Of a DNA stretch of 64,000 nucleotides, positions 38,001-52,066 are shown piece after piece. Each line of letters starts with the position of its first letter. Position 1 is the stretch's first letter. This DNA is from Gonium pectorale (taxonomy: Eukaryota; Chlorophyta; Chlorophyceae; Chlamydomonadales; Volvocaceae): contig LSYV01000020.1 in assembly GCA_001584585.1 (NCBI GenBank), positions 108,498 through 172,497 of the forward strand. Reading direction: 5' to 3'. The translations under genes and the position numbers were made by a program. The notes beneath the pieces were generated by a model. That model had not been told where the DNA came from. It did not search any database and saw nothing but the letters and a program-made list of their open reading frames with translations.

Positions 38001-40884
38001 CCTTCTGTGCTGCGGGCTTGCGTGGGCAGAGTGTATATACCGCTTTGGCGGTGCTGTTTCTAAAACATCACGGTGGAGCGTCGTCGGATGAGCGGGAGCG
38101 GGCTTGGTCTGGAAAGCAAGTTGGGGTTGGGATGGTCCGCGTGGGTCCGGAGGCGCGTCGCAGGCAGTCCCTTCTGCCCTGTCTGCATCACGGCCTCAAC
38201 TCTACCAGGCCTGCCCCTGTTCGTGCAGTTGACATTCTGACGTTGGATGCAGCCCAGTCCGTTCCGGCATTAGCAACGGGATGACAAGAGGTTATGATAC
38301 GGCGCGCTTTCCATCCAAACCATGGCGCACCTTGAGCAGCTCCACGGCATCGGTTGAGGACATGCGGAAGATGTGCCGCAGGTCCACAGCCGACTCGACT
38401 CGGTCCCCAATCTCACGGGCGATGCGTTGGAAGAGGCTGCCCATGCGCTGGTCGTCCGAGTAGTGGCGACTGATGATCCACACCATCCGCAGCGCGTTCA
38501 TCATGGGCGGCAGCGTGTCCAGAATGCCCGCCAGTGGACCTGTGGAGATGTTCTTGAAGTGCCGCTCCAGCGTTGTGAGGAACTTGACGTTGTCGCGCGC
38601 CTCCGTGGCCAGCTTGGTCAGCTCGCCCTGCTGTGACTTGAAGCCGGCAATTAGGTTGCGGTCGTACGAGCCCTTCTCCACCGCGCTGATCATGCGCTTG
38701 ACCTGCGGGGGAGCGCAACCAGCCGGGAAGGATTGGGATTTATATGTGAGTGCACGGCGTCCACGCAACACTTAACGCAAACACAGTGCGATTCGCACCA
38801 AATACGAGCGGTGGGCAGTCTGGACCTGATGCAATGAAGCATGCTGAGAGGGTGCCGTAATGGCACGAGATCCCGGACATTCGCGGGGGCCACTTGCCTG
38901 CGGGAGGTTGAGCTGCTCGTGGAGGCTGGACAGGACCGCGTTTCGCTCACGCCAGAACTCAATCTCCGCCAGCGGGCCCTTGCCGGTCGGGTGCTTTTGA
39001 CTCTCACGTTGCAGCACACTTGCGAGGACCTGCATAGGCATGGCAGGTACGATTCTCACTGAAAGGCTCCCCTGCCGCCAGCCTACTGAGAGAGTTCCCT
39101 CCCTCACACGCATACACAGCGCATATAATCAATAAGCACCGACAACTCACAAGCTGTTAACACTCACTTGCCCGAGCATTGGGCCCGCTGGTACGCTGGC
39201 CTACCTGCGACCACTCAGCCATGTATTGCTCCAGCTGGTTGATCAGGTCGCTGTCCGCTGCAGCGCGATCCACATCCTCGAGGGGCATGTCGGGGACCTA
39301 AGGGGGGCGTTGCGAGGCATGCCGAGGATAGCTCACGCACCAGCCATAGATACACACCTGAAAGCGCACAGCACGAGCGGTCTCCATGTTTTGACTTATC
39401 CCTAAACTCTAGACCGCCAGGGTGACCCACCAAGGCACAAGCCCGAGCCCCTCCACGGGCCGTCAACGAAGCTGCTTGGGAAGAACTTGCTACAGTCGCC
39501 ACGGATTCTTGGTAGTCGTTCAAACGTCGGAGTAACCCTCCCCTCACCACGCATGTACGCCGCGGATGCAAGCAAGCGCCGAGCAACGTCCTAAGCACGA
39601 ACCATCATCCGCCAGCCGCGCAGGGGCCGTTTCCCACCTGCAGCGTGATATCGCCCGTGAGCTGCTGGAGCGCCTGAGTGACCTGGCTGTGGAACTTCTG
39701 CATGTTGCCCAGTAGCTCCCGGTGGGAGCTGTTGGTCATGGACTGCATCAGCACGCCGCCAGACGCAACATCCCCACCGCTCATCTGTAGCAGCACCGGC
39801 ACGAAGACGCCAGACAGCATATGCTCCAGGATGCGCAGCGAGGGCCCCTCGCTCAGCAGCCCAAACTCCACCACTGCATCCAGCTCGTCCGACGCCACAC
39901 GGCCGGGTCGGTTGAGGATGAAGTAGAAGGCGGGGCAGCTGCTGAGGTCCTCCGGCAGGCTACCAAGGGCAACTGAGAGCTTGCTGACCACCTTGGGAAC
40001 GCTTATCACCTTCCGCACGTATTTGGGTGCAGGAAGTGCCAGAGCGGGCGGCTCTTCCCCCTCGGCACCTTCCTCGGCGCCATCCGCTGCAGCCTCCCCG
40101 CCCTCGGTTGCGGGGCGGCTGCTCTCGCCCTCGGGCGGAGCCTGTCCGTCTGTCGTTGTCGCAGCTCCGGGTTCGCTGCCGCCGCCCAGGGTGCCCTCTG
40201 TGCCCTCCGGGTTTGGCTGAGCGTCCGCATTCTCGCTGGACTGCTGCGCTACTGCAGCACTGCCATCGAAGCCAGGCTCGGTAACCTCGCTCTCAGGTGC
40301 GCCTGCTGGATGATGTTAGACCAGCACCATGTGAACACGACTTTACAGTGCATTCCCAGGCTCAACTACACCGCGTCCCGTGATCGCCGATAGCAGTACT
40401 CCCTAACCCGCCACGCCCAGCCCCGCTTTCCAGCGTACCTTCACCGGCGTCACCCTCACGAGCCTCAAAAGCATCCTGTGCGCCGCCTTCCAGCAGGAAT
40501 GAGTGCGGCTCGTGCCTGCAAAGAGCAAGGGTGGAACCCCCGCTCAGACGCGTGCCCGCCCACGCGCGCTCTCGCCTCCCCGTCAACTTACTCCTCCACC
40601 AGGACGTCCTGGTATTCGTCAACGTATACCGTTGCTTGCTCGAGGGCAAACAGCAGCGCCGAAGTTGCCGCAGCTGCGCACATGGCACGGCAGCACGGAT
40701 GAGCGAACCCCACCCCTGGGTATACGCTGTATCGCTTCGCTTTGATACTCATACCTCCATCAAGGAAGCCCACGACCTTGGCTCTGGTCTCTGGGGCGCT
40801 TATAGCCTGCTCGAAGAGCTCAGGAGCGACGCTCAGGCCAAGGCATGCCTTCTCCCGAACCCACTCTAACCTACGGTCAGCCAT
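16768..40884 (-). CDS. DHC10: Axonemal inner-arm dynein heavy chain, DNAH10/I1 1-beta type
   Basis: This is a 52-exon gene encoding about 4650 residues. Every junction keeps frame; exons are listed with the domain entries. The motor ATPase of a ciliary inner dynein arm moves along B-tubule microtubules. Visible parts are an N-terminal tail ([16 protein letters not shown] start), a linker, six AAA units with four P-loops, a coiled-coil stalk with microtubule-binding tip, and a long C-terminal domain ending [18 protein letters not shown]-loops are GPAGTGKT (~1987), GQTGGGKT (~2269), GESGTAKS (~2615) and GVGGSGKQ (~2971). [20 protein letters not shown] after AAA1 and [20 protein letters not shown] match my recollection of the DNAH10 family better than other heavy chains. 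That points to Chlamydomonas DHC10 (IDA2), the 1-beta chain of dynein f. Family assignment is sure; the orthologue name needs a tree. Oddities are an acidic N-terminal insertion, one GC-AG intron and a tRNA gene inside an intron. Confidence 0.92.
23286..28583 (-). other. Dynein AAA2-AAA4: exons 29-41
   Basis: Exons: 28583-28247, 28101-27759, 27543-27325, 27140-26990, 26819-26645, 26462-26207, 26024-25814, 25652-25350, 25162-24967, 24838-24646, 24506-24305, 24133-23816 and 23600-23286 (residues 2102-3175). AAA2 has [21 protein letters not shown]3 has [15 protein letters not shown] with Walker-[12 protein letters not shown] and sensor [11 protein letters not shown]4 has [19 protein letters not shown] and MFLFTDAHV. 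All nucleotide-binding loops keep the lysine and the S/T (Q in AAA4) usual for axonemal dyneins. Confidence 0.88.
28729..33071 (-). other. Dynein linker and AAA1: exons 18-28
   Basis: Exons: 33071-32945, 32810-32472, 32146-31917, 31768-31615, 31434-30847, 30674-30489, 30339-30130, 29885-29693, 29587-29447, 29303-29218 and 28980-28729 (residues 1267-2102). The linker (DHC_N2) shows [15 protein letters not shown] and DAEFRFYWDR-like text ([11 protein letters not shown]). AAA1 is the main ATPase site. Its P-loop [14 protein letters not shown] is split by the intron 29446-29304, between the second glycine of the loop and the lysine. Walker-B side CFDEFNR follows, then [17 protein letters not shown]. 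Confidence 0.88.
36780..36892 (+). pseudogene. tRNA-like element with intact B box only
   Basis: CAGGG-TTCGAAT-CCCTG forms a perfect T arm with B box GGTTCGAATCC, followed by TTGTACG that could pair (6 of 7) with CGTATAC near 36781. No D arm or A box is visible between them and the spacing is too long. It is either a decayed tRNA gene or a tRNA-derived retroelement head, 75 bases upstream of the true tRNA-Met gene. Confidence 0.35.
36966..37061 (+). tRNA. trnM(CAU): Elongator tRNA-Met (CAT) with a 23-nt intron
   Basis: The cloverleaf closes fully: acceptor GCGGGCG with CGCCCGC, D stem GCGC/GCGC around AGTGGTTA, T arm GAGGG-TTCGAAA-CCCTC and discriminator A. The anticodon loop CTCATAA is interrupted after position 37 by 37003-37025; removing it leaves 73 bases. 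The CTCATA/ATCCTAAGG context and an intron at this site match plant elongator tRNA-Met, not initiator. Internal A and B boxes are intact, so it should be transcribed by Pol III. It lies antisense inside the intron between dynein exons 9 and 10. Confidence 0.93.
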
Positions 40885-43698
40885 TCCTTAAATATTTGAT
40901 CGTCACGAGCGGGCGCGGCACATTGCGACAGGAGTTGGACTCCTCTCTCTCCACTTGAAATAAATGGTATGTGATTAACCTATCTATATTTGCTACAAAG
41001 CGATTGTTGCGTTGTGGACCTAGGTCTAATTGAGTAGTGACTCCGTACCTCTCGTGATGCGCCGCGGGCGAGATTGTTGATTTTTGTAAATGTAAAAATG
41101 TAGAAGGGAGGGGGTTGCACACTGACACGGTTGGACGGGGACACACGCCCAAACACATTCGGAGGGCGGGAAAGAGCTCTCCCCGGGTGTGTTCGCGCAG
41201 TTATAAAGGGGCTAAACACGGACGAAGCTTGATTGACGCGAGCAAATGCATGGACAACATGTACAAGAGCGGCACTCCGCCCTGAGCATGCCCGACACGG
41301 CAGCTCTGTGTGAACGGCGGCCGAAGGCCTCCCCCCAGGCCCGAATCCCTTCCTTCCTGACCGTCAAAGGTATGTTCGTTACATGGGAAACTTTCCTAAC
41401 CTTTTGTGTACGGCCGGGTGCTCCGGTCCCGCCATACAGGCCGCCAGGCGTGGTCCTTCACGTTACAGGGTGTGAGAAGAGCTTGCCGTTGTAGTCTCCC
41501 ACTGCAGAAGGTTGTGGTGGACCTGATGCTAAGCTTTGCCTCCAATTACCGCGCCGTGAACTGACAACACACTATTGGGTCTCGGGCCCCTAGCTTGCCG
41601 GCTGTCCGCGGGGAGTTGGTGGCTGATGGACGTGATGGTGTCCCAGCGCGCATCGGGAGCGCCTATGTGCCTGCGTGCACGCACGTTACGCACGCACCAT
41701 GGAGCTCTTGCCCTTGTGCCTTCTGATAATCATAAGTGATCGTTACAGGACCCCGACACTGGCGTACGGACCCTTCCGGTCCGAAAGCTCTGTGCCGACT
41801 GATCATCCACTGAAACACGGCAGCCAGACTTTTTTGTCTGCTCCAGAAGCCCTCTGGTGTGTATGGCTCATTCTGGCTCTCTGAGTGGCTCCTTTACTTC
41901 CGCTGTCCCGTACGGCACACTTTGGTACACATTCCGCGCACGCAACACGTGCGTTTTTTGACATAGTCATCTAGCACTGTGACCCACCGACCCGCACTCC
42001 GTTTTTGCTCATCCGAGGCTAGCTCAATCGTCTGTTTGCAATGCGGAACGCATAACCGGACTGTGCTAGTAAAGACCACTCCAGACGCGCAATAAATTGT
42101 TCAATTTGGTGACCGTCAATATTGGGCACGCCGTGTCATACCGCCGTGTCATAGGTTTCTCTCTTTTTTCATACCCATCGTACGGCGCACACCGTACGGC
42201 AGGTTGGGAATCTTCTGACTAGCAAAAGGTTACAAAGGTTACAGGTACCCGTCAAAGCCTGTGTGGCCATGGGTAGATTGAAAGTAGATAGTCCAAGGGC
42301 CAACTCCCTCCCAGGCAAGCCAGCACCTCGGGACTCCGATTAATGGTCCAGCATCAACTACTCCCTCCAAGGCAAGCAGCATCCGCCAGACAAGTAACTG
42401 GCTTTGCGATGTGTAAACACGATGCAGCAACCACCACATCCAAACCTCACACCACTCACCCCCGAAGCCGAACGAAGACTAGCACTGGCCCGTAGCAGTC
42501 CCCGAGACGAGGCCTTGGTGGATCTGTGGCTTTTGCCCCAGCCTATCCTGATGATTTCCAAGGGTGTTGCGACCCCTCAAGGTTTGGCCTTTCCCGGACT
42601 CAGCCCAGGCAGGGAGTACCCGCGTGGCCAGCGGGAGACTTCCCTTGTAGGATGTGGATGTAGAAGGCTTGCTGGGTGCGCTGTCGACGATTCGCTCTTC
42701 GGTCTTAGACCCAGGACAGCGGCTACATGTACAGGGCAGTGGAAAAAAAGAGAACCAGAAACGGGGAAGGCAGCCTCTACGGACATACAAACTCGAGGGT
42801 GTGATGTTTCCAGCAGGGCGCCGATTAAAGGGCATGGCGGGCGAGGTATACGGTGTGTCACCGGGAGGTGGGTAGCGCGTGGATCTGTACCCCGCTACAA
42901 CGCCTCTTGGCAGTGGCGGCAGTCGCCTGCAGTGGCTTTGGCTGTGGATCTCAACTGCAGCCAGCCCGTAGCTTGCAACAGACATACTGTTCCATGGCTG
43001 TCAACAAGGGGGCGCCAAACTCGGGCCCACTGTGTTGCCCAGCAAAGCTGAACCACTGCTGGCGTGCTGTCTGGCTGCGTCGCCACTGTTCGCGGTTCGC
43101 TCACTCGGGCAGATACGTAACCTATAGGCTAGGAGTATCCGATGCCCAGCCCTCGGGCCAGCATGTCTCCAAGGTCGTATCCCCGCGAGGGCTTACAGCA
43201 AGCTACAGGGCAACCTTCCACAGGAACCCACGCACGTCGCCGACATCTAACCAACCCTTACCGTACAGGATAAGTCGCATAATTGCGCACAAGAGATCGC
43301 TCCGAGCGTCAAAAGGTAACGATCAAGACCACAGGTCGCACTGCAGCCGCACTCATCTCGGATGCGTATGTCTTCTCACGTGCGGTCACTCCAACGACGC
43401 TTCAACTCCATGATGTCCGTGCCAGGACACAGCCCGACAAGTGAGGCACGCTAGCGGCTGCCACTCAGGCTCTACCTTCTACCATCTACCTCCTATTTCA
43501 CATGACCATAACACCTGTACATAGAGTATGTCGCGTTCTTCTACCTATGTAAGTCCAGTCATCCTACCTACATACAACATGTCCGTGCCCAGGGCGACAG
43601 GTATCCAGAGTGCATGGCTCCAGTATGGTCAATAACGTAACCCCCAAGCCCCAGCACATGCCGTATGTCTTGCGTCCACCCCGCGTCCATCCAACCCC
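40885..43698. other. Intergenic region upstream of dynein
   Basis: No supported gene. It holds the dynein promoter and leader on the minus strand, a plus-strand TATAAA at 41202-41207 whose target is unclear, and one copy of a dispersed ~110-bp repeat (42743-42851). A candidate TGTAA signal for GGPP synthase lies on minus at 43197-43193. The 215-codon frame at 42404-43051 has no recognisable domain and overlaps the repeat. Confidence 0.55.
42743..42851 (-). repeat. Dispersed ~110-bp repeat, copy 1
   Basis: This is the reverse complement of 51302-51412 with about seven mismatches by eye, starting at GTATACCTCGCCCGCCATG and ending in an A/T run. Sequence outside these limits does not match. It is probably a transposon or SINE fragment. 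Confidence 0.8.
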
Positions 43699-46662
<2,964 letters not shown>

Positions 46663-47080
46663 GGTTGGCAGGACTAACAGTAGCGACTGGTGAAGCAGCT
46701 CAGTGCGAGCGCGGCGCAAGGGCTGCTGTCCGATGGAGCCGAGATGCAGCGCCGCGCTATGACCTGAATTGCAACCTAGAGGCGCGGGAATTGGCCTGCC
46801 TGAGTGTGGAGGGGAAGCGGGGAGTGGGGAGATGTGAAACAACCACTCGCCGTACGTGTTGCGCCGTGTTGCGCACCTAGCAGTCCCGCGGTCAGCATCG
46901 GGCATCCGTGTACCCTACACTGTTCCTTGAGCCGACTGAACCACGTAGCAGGGGCCATATAGCGATTGCAGCTGTTCCCCCGCTCTTCAGCCCAGTGGCT
47001 TTTTGCCAATCATGAGGCTCATCAAGATTTGGAAATTCGTAGGTTAGCATTTACCGCTGTAGCCGCCAACGAACGCAGAG
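46663..47080. promoter_or_regulatory. Shared upstream region of GGPP synthase and SAPS genes
   Basis: Only 418 bp separate the two proposed start codons on opposite strands, so both promoters and leaders must lie here or in the flanking 5' exons. I see no clear TATA box. Confidence 0.5.
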
Positions 47081-50000
47081 ATGTTTTGGAAGGTCACCGG
47101 CTTCAGCCAGCCGTCTCCTGTGGAGGTGTGTCCCTGCTTCGCTTGGTCCTAAAATGGGCGGTTCGGGGCCTGAACACGGGGCGACTGCGGTGCCTGCAGC
47201 AAATATTGGACAAAGAGGAGTTCACGCTCGAGGAGCTGCTGGAGGAGGATGATATTGTGCAGGAGTGCAAGTCCTTGAACGGCCGGCTCGTGGCTTTGTA
47301 AGTGCGGGTGGCACGGGAAGCGAGTCGCTGTCGATCTCCCCAATCCGACACCCGGGTCGCCCCTTGCAGCCTGCGCGAGCGGAGCACCGTCGAGCAGCTC
47401 ATCAAGTAAGTGTGCATAACGGATCCCGCTGCTGCTGCTGCTGCTGCTGCTGCTCGGGCGCGTTCAAAGTCGAACTCTGCGCGCAGGTACATTGTCGAGC
47501 CGCCTGGCGAGCTAGATGACCCCAAGCGGACCTACAAGTGAGCGTGAGCGTGATGACATAGCGTGAAGGGTGCAATGGCTCACTCGCGTGGGGCCGGGGC
47601 GCAGGTACCCCTTCACCTCCTGCGAGGTCTTCTGCTGCGAGGTGGAGGCGGTGTTCAACACGCTGCTGGAGGATGCCGACCTCATGCGCCTGCTGTTCTC
47701 CCTCCTCGACTCGGACCCTCCCCTCTCATGCAAGACCGCGGGGTACTTTGGGCGGGTGGTGTCGCACCTGCTGCTGCGGAAGACCAACGAGATGATGCAG
47801 TACCTCCAGGTATTTGACACGGTCGGCGCTCTGGCCCCCGTCCTCGCACAATGCCTGCATAATGAACAAGGCAGCGTATGCGTCCTGTCACACAGCTTCC
47901 TGAGCGGTGGCGCGCACGCCCCAACCACCCTACAGGAAAACCCGCACATCCTGGAGAAGCTCATCAACCACGTCGATACCACTTCAGTGACAGAGATCGT
48001 CAAGCGCCTCGTGGGCGCTGACGACCAATCCAGCATCATGTTCATGCCGACGTACGCGCAGTGGCTGGCGGACACGCCGCTCGTCAACCTGCTCCTGAGC
48101 CGCCTTAGCTCGGGGCACTCGGTTGAGGTGCAGACGAACGCAGCCGACATCCTGTCAGCCATAGCGCATACGCAGCCCTCCCCTCTGGCTGCGAAGCTTA
48201 CCCGGGAGGAGTGCATTGGGGCCCTCTTCCAGCATGCGCTACAGCCGGGGCGGCAGGTGCTGGTGGCGGCGCTGGACGTGTGCATTGCGCTGCTTGAACC
48301 CAAGCGCAGCAACCCAGAACTGCTCAGCGACGGCTCGCCAATTCAGGAATCGGCGCGGCGAGCCAAGTCGGAAGCGGTTGCGGCCATCGTCAATCACCTG
48401 CCCAGCCTTGTGGCGCTCCTGCAGCAGCAAGAGGGTGCCACCGCGCTCGACACGCCCTATGGCCTGCTGGCGCCGCCGCTCGGGCGCGCCAAGCTCAAGG
48501 TCGTTGAGCTCATGGCTGTGCTCCTTCGCAGCGGCGACGTGGTGGCGGAGCGCGGCCTAATCGCCAGCAACAGCGTGCCGGTGTGCCTGGAGCTGTTCCG
48601 CAGCTACCCCTTCAACAACCTGCTCCACCACAATGTCATGGCAATGGTCCTTGCTGGGGTCGGGCGGCCGTCGGAGAGCCTGATTCCGTACCTCTTTGAG
48701 CACTGCAAGCTGCTCGATTGGCTCACGACGCTGCCCACCGAGGTCAGGCCCACGCCGCGGCCCGGCTACGAGGCGCTGGCGGCATGCAAGCCGCCGCTGC
48801 GGGCCGGGTACCTAGGGCATGTGATCCAGATCGGCAGCACGCTGGAGGGCGTTGCTGGTGCATGCGCCGGCGTCTCGGCCCAGGAGTCGATCAACAAGGC
48901 TGCGGTGGAGGCGTACCTCGCGGCGCACTCGGGCTGGCAGCAGTGGCTTGCGAACGAGCTCCACCCACGGCAGGAGGTGGAGAACATCTCTAAATGGCAG
49001 TGTGGGCGGCCAGCGGCGACTGATTTGGCGGGGATAGACAGCGATGGCGACGAGTACCAGGTCAGTCTTAGGGACTATCAGATGCATCCGTACATGACGG
49101 TCTGATGAAGTCTGGGGAGGGTAATGTGTTGGGTGAACTGAATGTAGGACTGAACGCGTGGCCATGCCCACGTCGAGGCGGTTAGGTGCTGTTTCGGCTA
49201 TTCGGCGTTGCAGCACTTCTCACTTCCTTCCGAACTGCACCGCATTGTCTTCTTCGCACCGGTTGCCTCCCGTTTTGGGCCTTAATATTTGCAAGGCAAG
49301 GGGGGGTAGTGCATTAGTCAGAGCTCGTGCTCAAGACTAGATGTGTGTATTGACTTTAACCTGGCATGTGCTCACCATGCATGTTTCATTTATAAACATT
49401 GTTGGCGTTGCATTCTAAGGCTATTTCTATCTTGTGTTGCTGTTTTACGGATTGACAATGCAGTTCACAGGCATGTGAATTATGCGAAGGATAGGTCATC
49501 ATCATTCAGCCGGGATTCTACGTCGTGTCGTTGTCCAGGACCGTGCGCAATAAAGGCCTATGGGTTTTGAGGGGAGCTGTGATGTTACGCTCTCCGCTAT
49601 GCGGGGTTTACTGGTTACGGTCTTTCGATCGCAACCAGCGCTGCAACACGCACACTGTACCTTATGTCACCCGCTTCCCACTCTCCACGCCTCACGCGCC
49701 CGCCGCGAGCAGAACGATATGGACTTGGGCGACATCCAAGGGATGCAGCCGGCCCTGTACCACCGATACAACGTGGTGGATGAGGGTGATGACGACGAGG
49801 ACGAGGACGACGAGGCGGACTATAAGGGCACCTCCATGTTTGACGCGGGCAGCAGCGGCCTGGAGCGGGACAAAGCGGACGGCCTCGGGGACGCGGCAAA
49901 CGCGGACCTGACTGAGGCGCTGAACAGCATGAACCTGCGCGACCGCGACCTTGGGGAGGCGGCGCCCATGGAGGAGGCTGAGGCGTCAACGTCGCAAGGG

Positions 50001-50707
50001 GCACGGATAGGTGAGGCTCTCGATCTGCGGACCTGTCAATACGGCTGGGCGTGTCTCGCGGACCGGTTGGACCGGTTCGCACTGGCTGCGGTTTTTGAGA
50101 GAACGGGTTCGAAAGGAACCGGCTACTGGTCCCATCGAAAGATTCTCGTGCCGCCTTGACCCGATGCGAGCTGCCAGGCCTTCCTGTAAGTATCTTGCGC
50201 TTTGCTGCTCAGTTCCTCCGTTTCCTGACATCATGTGTTGACCACATGGGCCAGCATCAAGCACGCACGAAATCGGGCGCCACAGTTATGCAATCTGCTA
50301 TGGACCACGGGACTTGCCTCCCGCCTTGCGGAATGCCTCATCTGCGCTTGCCTGGCTGGCTCTGTCGTCATGCTGAGTCGATACGCGCCCATCTACGCCA
50401 CGCAGGTGATGGCTCGTCGGGACAGGACGTGCACATTGACGATGATGAGGTGCTGCTAGCGACCAGCGATGACGATGAGGATCGCTCTGCCGCTGGCGGC
50501 GCGAGCGACCCGCCGGACTCTGGCGGCGGTGCGGCGGCGGCGGAACAGTCGGGTAGCAGCACCGACATGGTGATGGGCGACGAGGAGGCAGCGGCGGATG
50601 CAGCGGGGCAAGGCAGCGCGCAGCCGATTGCGGGCGGCGGTGACATGTTTGGCGAGGGCGGCGCCTGGAAGCCGAGCTGGCCAACGGAAACCGTTGGCAC
50701 TTCGTAA
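47081..50707 (+). CDS. SAPS-domain regulatory subunit of PP6/SIT4-type phosphatase
   Basis: Exons 47081-47125, 47200-47297, 47370-47405, 47487-47537, 47605-47809, 47936-49060, 49713-50010 and 50406-50707 give 719 residues. The start MFWKVTGFSQPSPVE and the following ILDKEEFTLEELLEEDDIVQ match the plant SIT4-associated family, as do QECKSLNGRL, FLRERSTVEQLIKYIVEPP, AGYFGRVVSHLLLRKTNEMM and VKRLVGADD. These helical-repeat proteins bind the PP6/SIT4 catalytic subunit and set its targets in cell-cycle and stress control. The C-terminal ~200 residues are acidic and low in complexity (DEGDDDEDEDDEADY, TSDDDED), as in plant members. Intron 5 (47810-47935) is a multiple of three and open. Failure to splice at 49060 gives a short alternative C-terminus ending at 49105. 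Confidence 0.88.
47431..47456. repeat. CTG/CAG triplet repeat in SAPS intron 3
   Basis: About nine pure CTG units lie in the 81-bp intron between exons 3 and 4 of the SAPS gene, close to its acceptor. Length change here could affect splicing. Confidence 0.85.
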
Positions 50708-51047
50708 ACCGCGTGCGTGGATGACGGGGGTGTCGCGGGCAGCGCGTTTGCATCCCAACAGGACTCGGAGCGCTTGCGTTCTAGGTGGAGATGTAGCTTG
50801 CCCGTATGCAGAGACAAGACTGTACCGGTAGTGGAGCGTGACAACCTGGTGACTGATGGTGTGTTTCGGGTGGCTGTGGCGTTACCACAATGGGCTGTTG
50901 CTGTGGGTTTGGTCGCTTTGCTCTCAATGATAGGCCGCAAAGAGCCCATCACGCCACTGCGGTTAGGGTACATGCTATGAGCTGCTTCTGCAGAGTGTTC
51001 CGCTCTCTTGACTTGGAATACGGGCTGTATTGGGGTTAAGCCCAGCA

Positions 51048-51052
51048 TGTAA
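51048..51052 (+). terminator. Candidate polyadenylation signal of the SAPS gene
   Basis: TGTAA about 340 bases past the TAA stop, the first such signal I found downstream. Confidence 0.5.
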
Positions 51053-51301
51053 GGCACTGCTTGCAGTTACCGTAGTCGGTCCTCTGAGGCCTGCCTCACC
51101 ACTACTGCGCATAGCGTGAGCTATGTATGCTGGATGTCCTGACTGTGAATGAATCTCTCATCCGGGCGTAACGCGTACTATCCCACGGCTGCCAAAAGGC
51201 TAACATCAGGATCTGCCTACGCAGCAGAACTGGTTTGCTTGCGGTACTGTGTGCCACAAGTAATTTACACAGCCGCCTCTCGACAGCACTGGTACGTGCT
51301 C

Positions 51302-51412
51302 GTATACCTCGCCCGCCATGCCCTGTACTCGGCGCCCTGCTGGAAACATCACACCCTCGGGTGTGTATGTCCGGAGAGGCTGCCTTCCCCGTTTCTGGTT
51401 CTCTTCTTTTTT
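51302..51412 (+). repeat. Dispersed ~110-bp repeat, copy 2
   Basis: Inverted partner of 42743-42851, about 8.5 kb away, ending in CTTCTTTTTT. Both copies share the core GCTGGAAACATCACACCCTC. Confidence 0.8.
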
Positions 51413-52066
51413 ACGTGCTAAACGGCACTCAGCGCCACGGGGGGCAAGCCATCATCACCGTCTAATTGGTTCGTCGTAACACAGGCATAGAAGACACATT
51501 CCCAATGTGCGGGAAACAAGCTGAAATTCCTAACCACTGCACAACAAGGACACCCTGCGCAAGAGGTAACAAGCATTACAGGCTTCCTTCCTCCGACCCA
51601 CCTAACGCCTGACCTGTATCGGTCCCCACGCGCAGCGGGCTGCACGATTGCCGAGTGGACCAACACCCATGCGCCGTTACCCCAAGTTGGGTACCGTTCA
51701 CGCCGGGCCAGTGTCCTGGCACCACATCGGCAAGTGCGCCACGGCCTCCCCACCAGTGCAGTCGGTTCACCCAACAAGGACTTCAGCCGGCCAGACGCAG
51801 CCGGCCAGACGCCACGCTTCGCATCAGTGCTAGCCAAGGCCACCGCTGTCAGCCAATTGCCCTGGGCGGCCGCAGTCGCATCACAGTCAGCTCTCTAAAG
51901 AGGGGTACGGGGTAGTAGCAGTAGTCCAAGCAAAGACATATTTCCGACACGTGCTCACCGACGCTGCTGGCTGCGTCGTCGCTTGCCGTTTGCAACGGCT
52001 TGTAAGTCCAGATCTCTCCCCCCGCGCCCCATGACACGTATCCAAGAGGCAATGCCAACGGCCAGC

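Larger units (their letters stand above)
33346..40884 (-). other. Dynein heavy chain tail: exons 1-17
   Basis: Exons: 40884-40755, 40673-40592, 40515-40439, 40302-39638, 39297-39205, 39029-38898, 38702-38331, 37921-37705, 37504-37236, 36525-36331, 36075-35904, 35659-35487, 35271-35019, 34846-34605, 34417-34136, 33975-33787 and 33602-33346 (residues 1-1267). This is the assembly tail (DHC_N1) that in the I1 complex pairs the heavy chains and binds intermediate chains. Exon 4 adds an Ala/Glu/Gly-rich acidic segment (about residues 97-180). Intron 6 (38897-38703) begins GCAAGT, a GC-AG intron. Confidence 0.85.
50708..52066. other. Intergenic region between convergent SAPS and RPAC2 genes
   Basis: No supported gene. 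It holds both 3' UTRs, copy 2 of the dispersed repeat (51302-51412), and a minus-strand TGTAA at 51580-51576 that could serve RPAC2. Confidence 0.6.

Noticed and set aside
42404..43051. 215-codon plus frame upstream of GGPP synthase
   Set aside because: It overlaps the dispersed 110-bp repeat and shows no recognisable domain; at best a transposon relic.
51418..51843. 141-codon minus frame between SAPS and RPAC2
   Set aside because: No motif; lies in the likely 3' UTR/intergenic space with no splice links.
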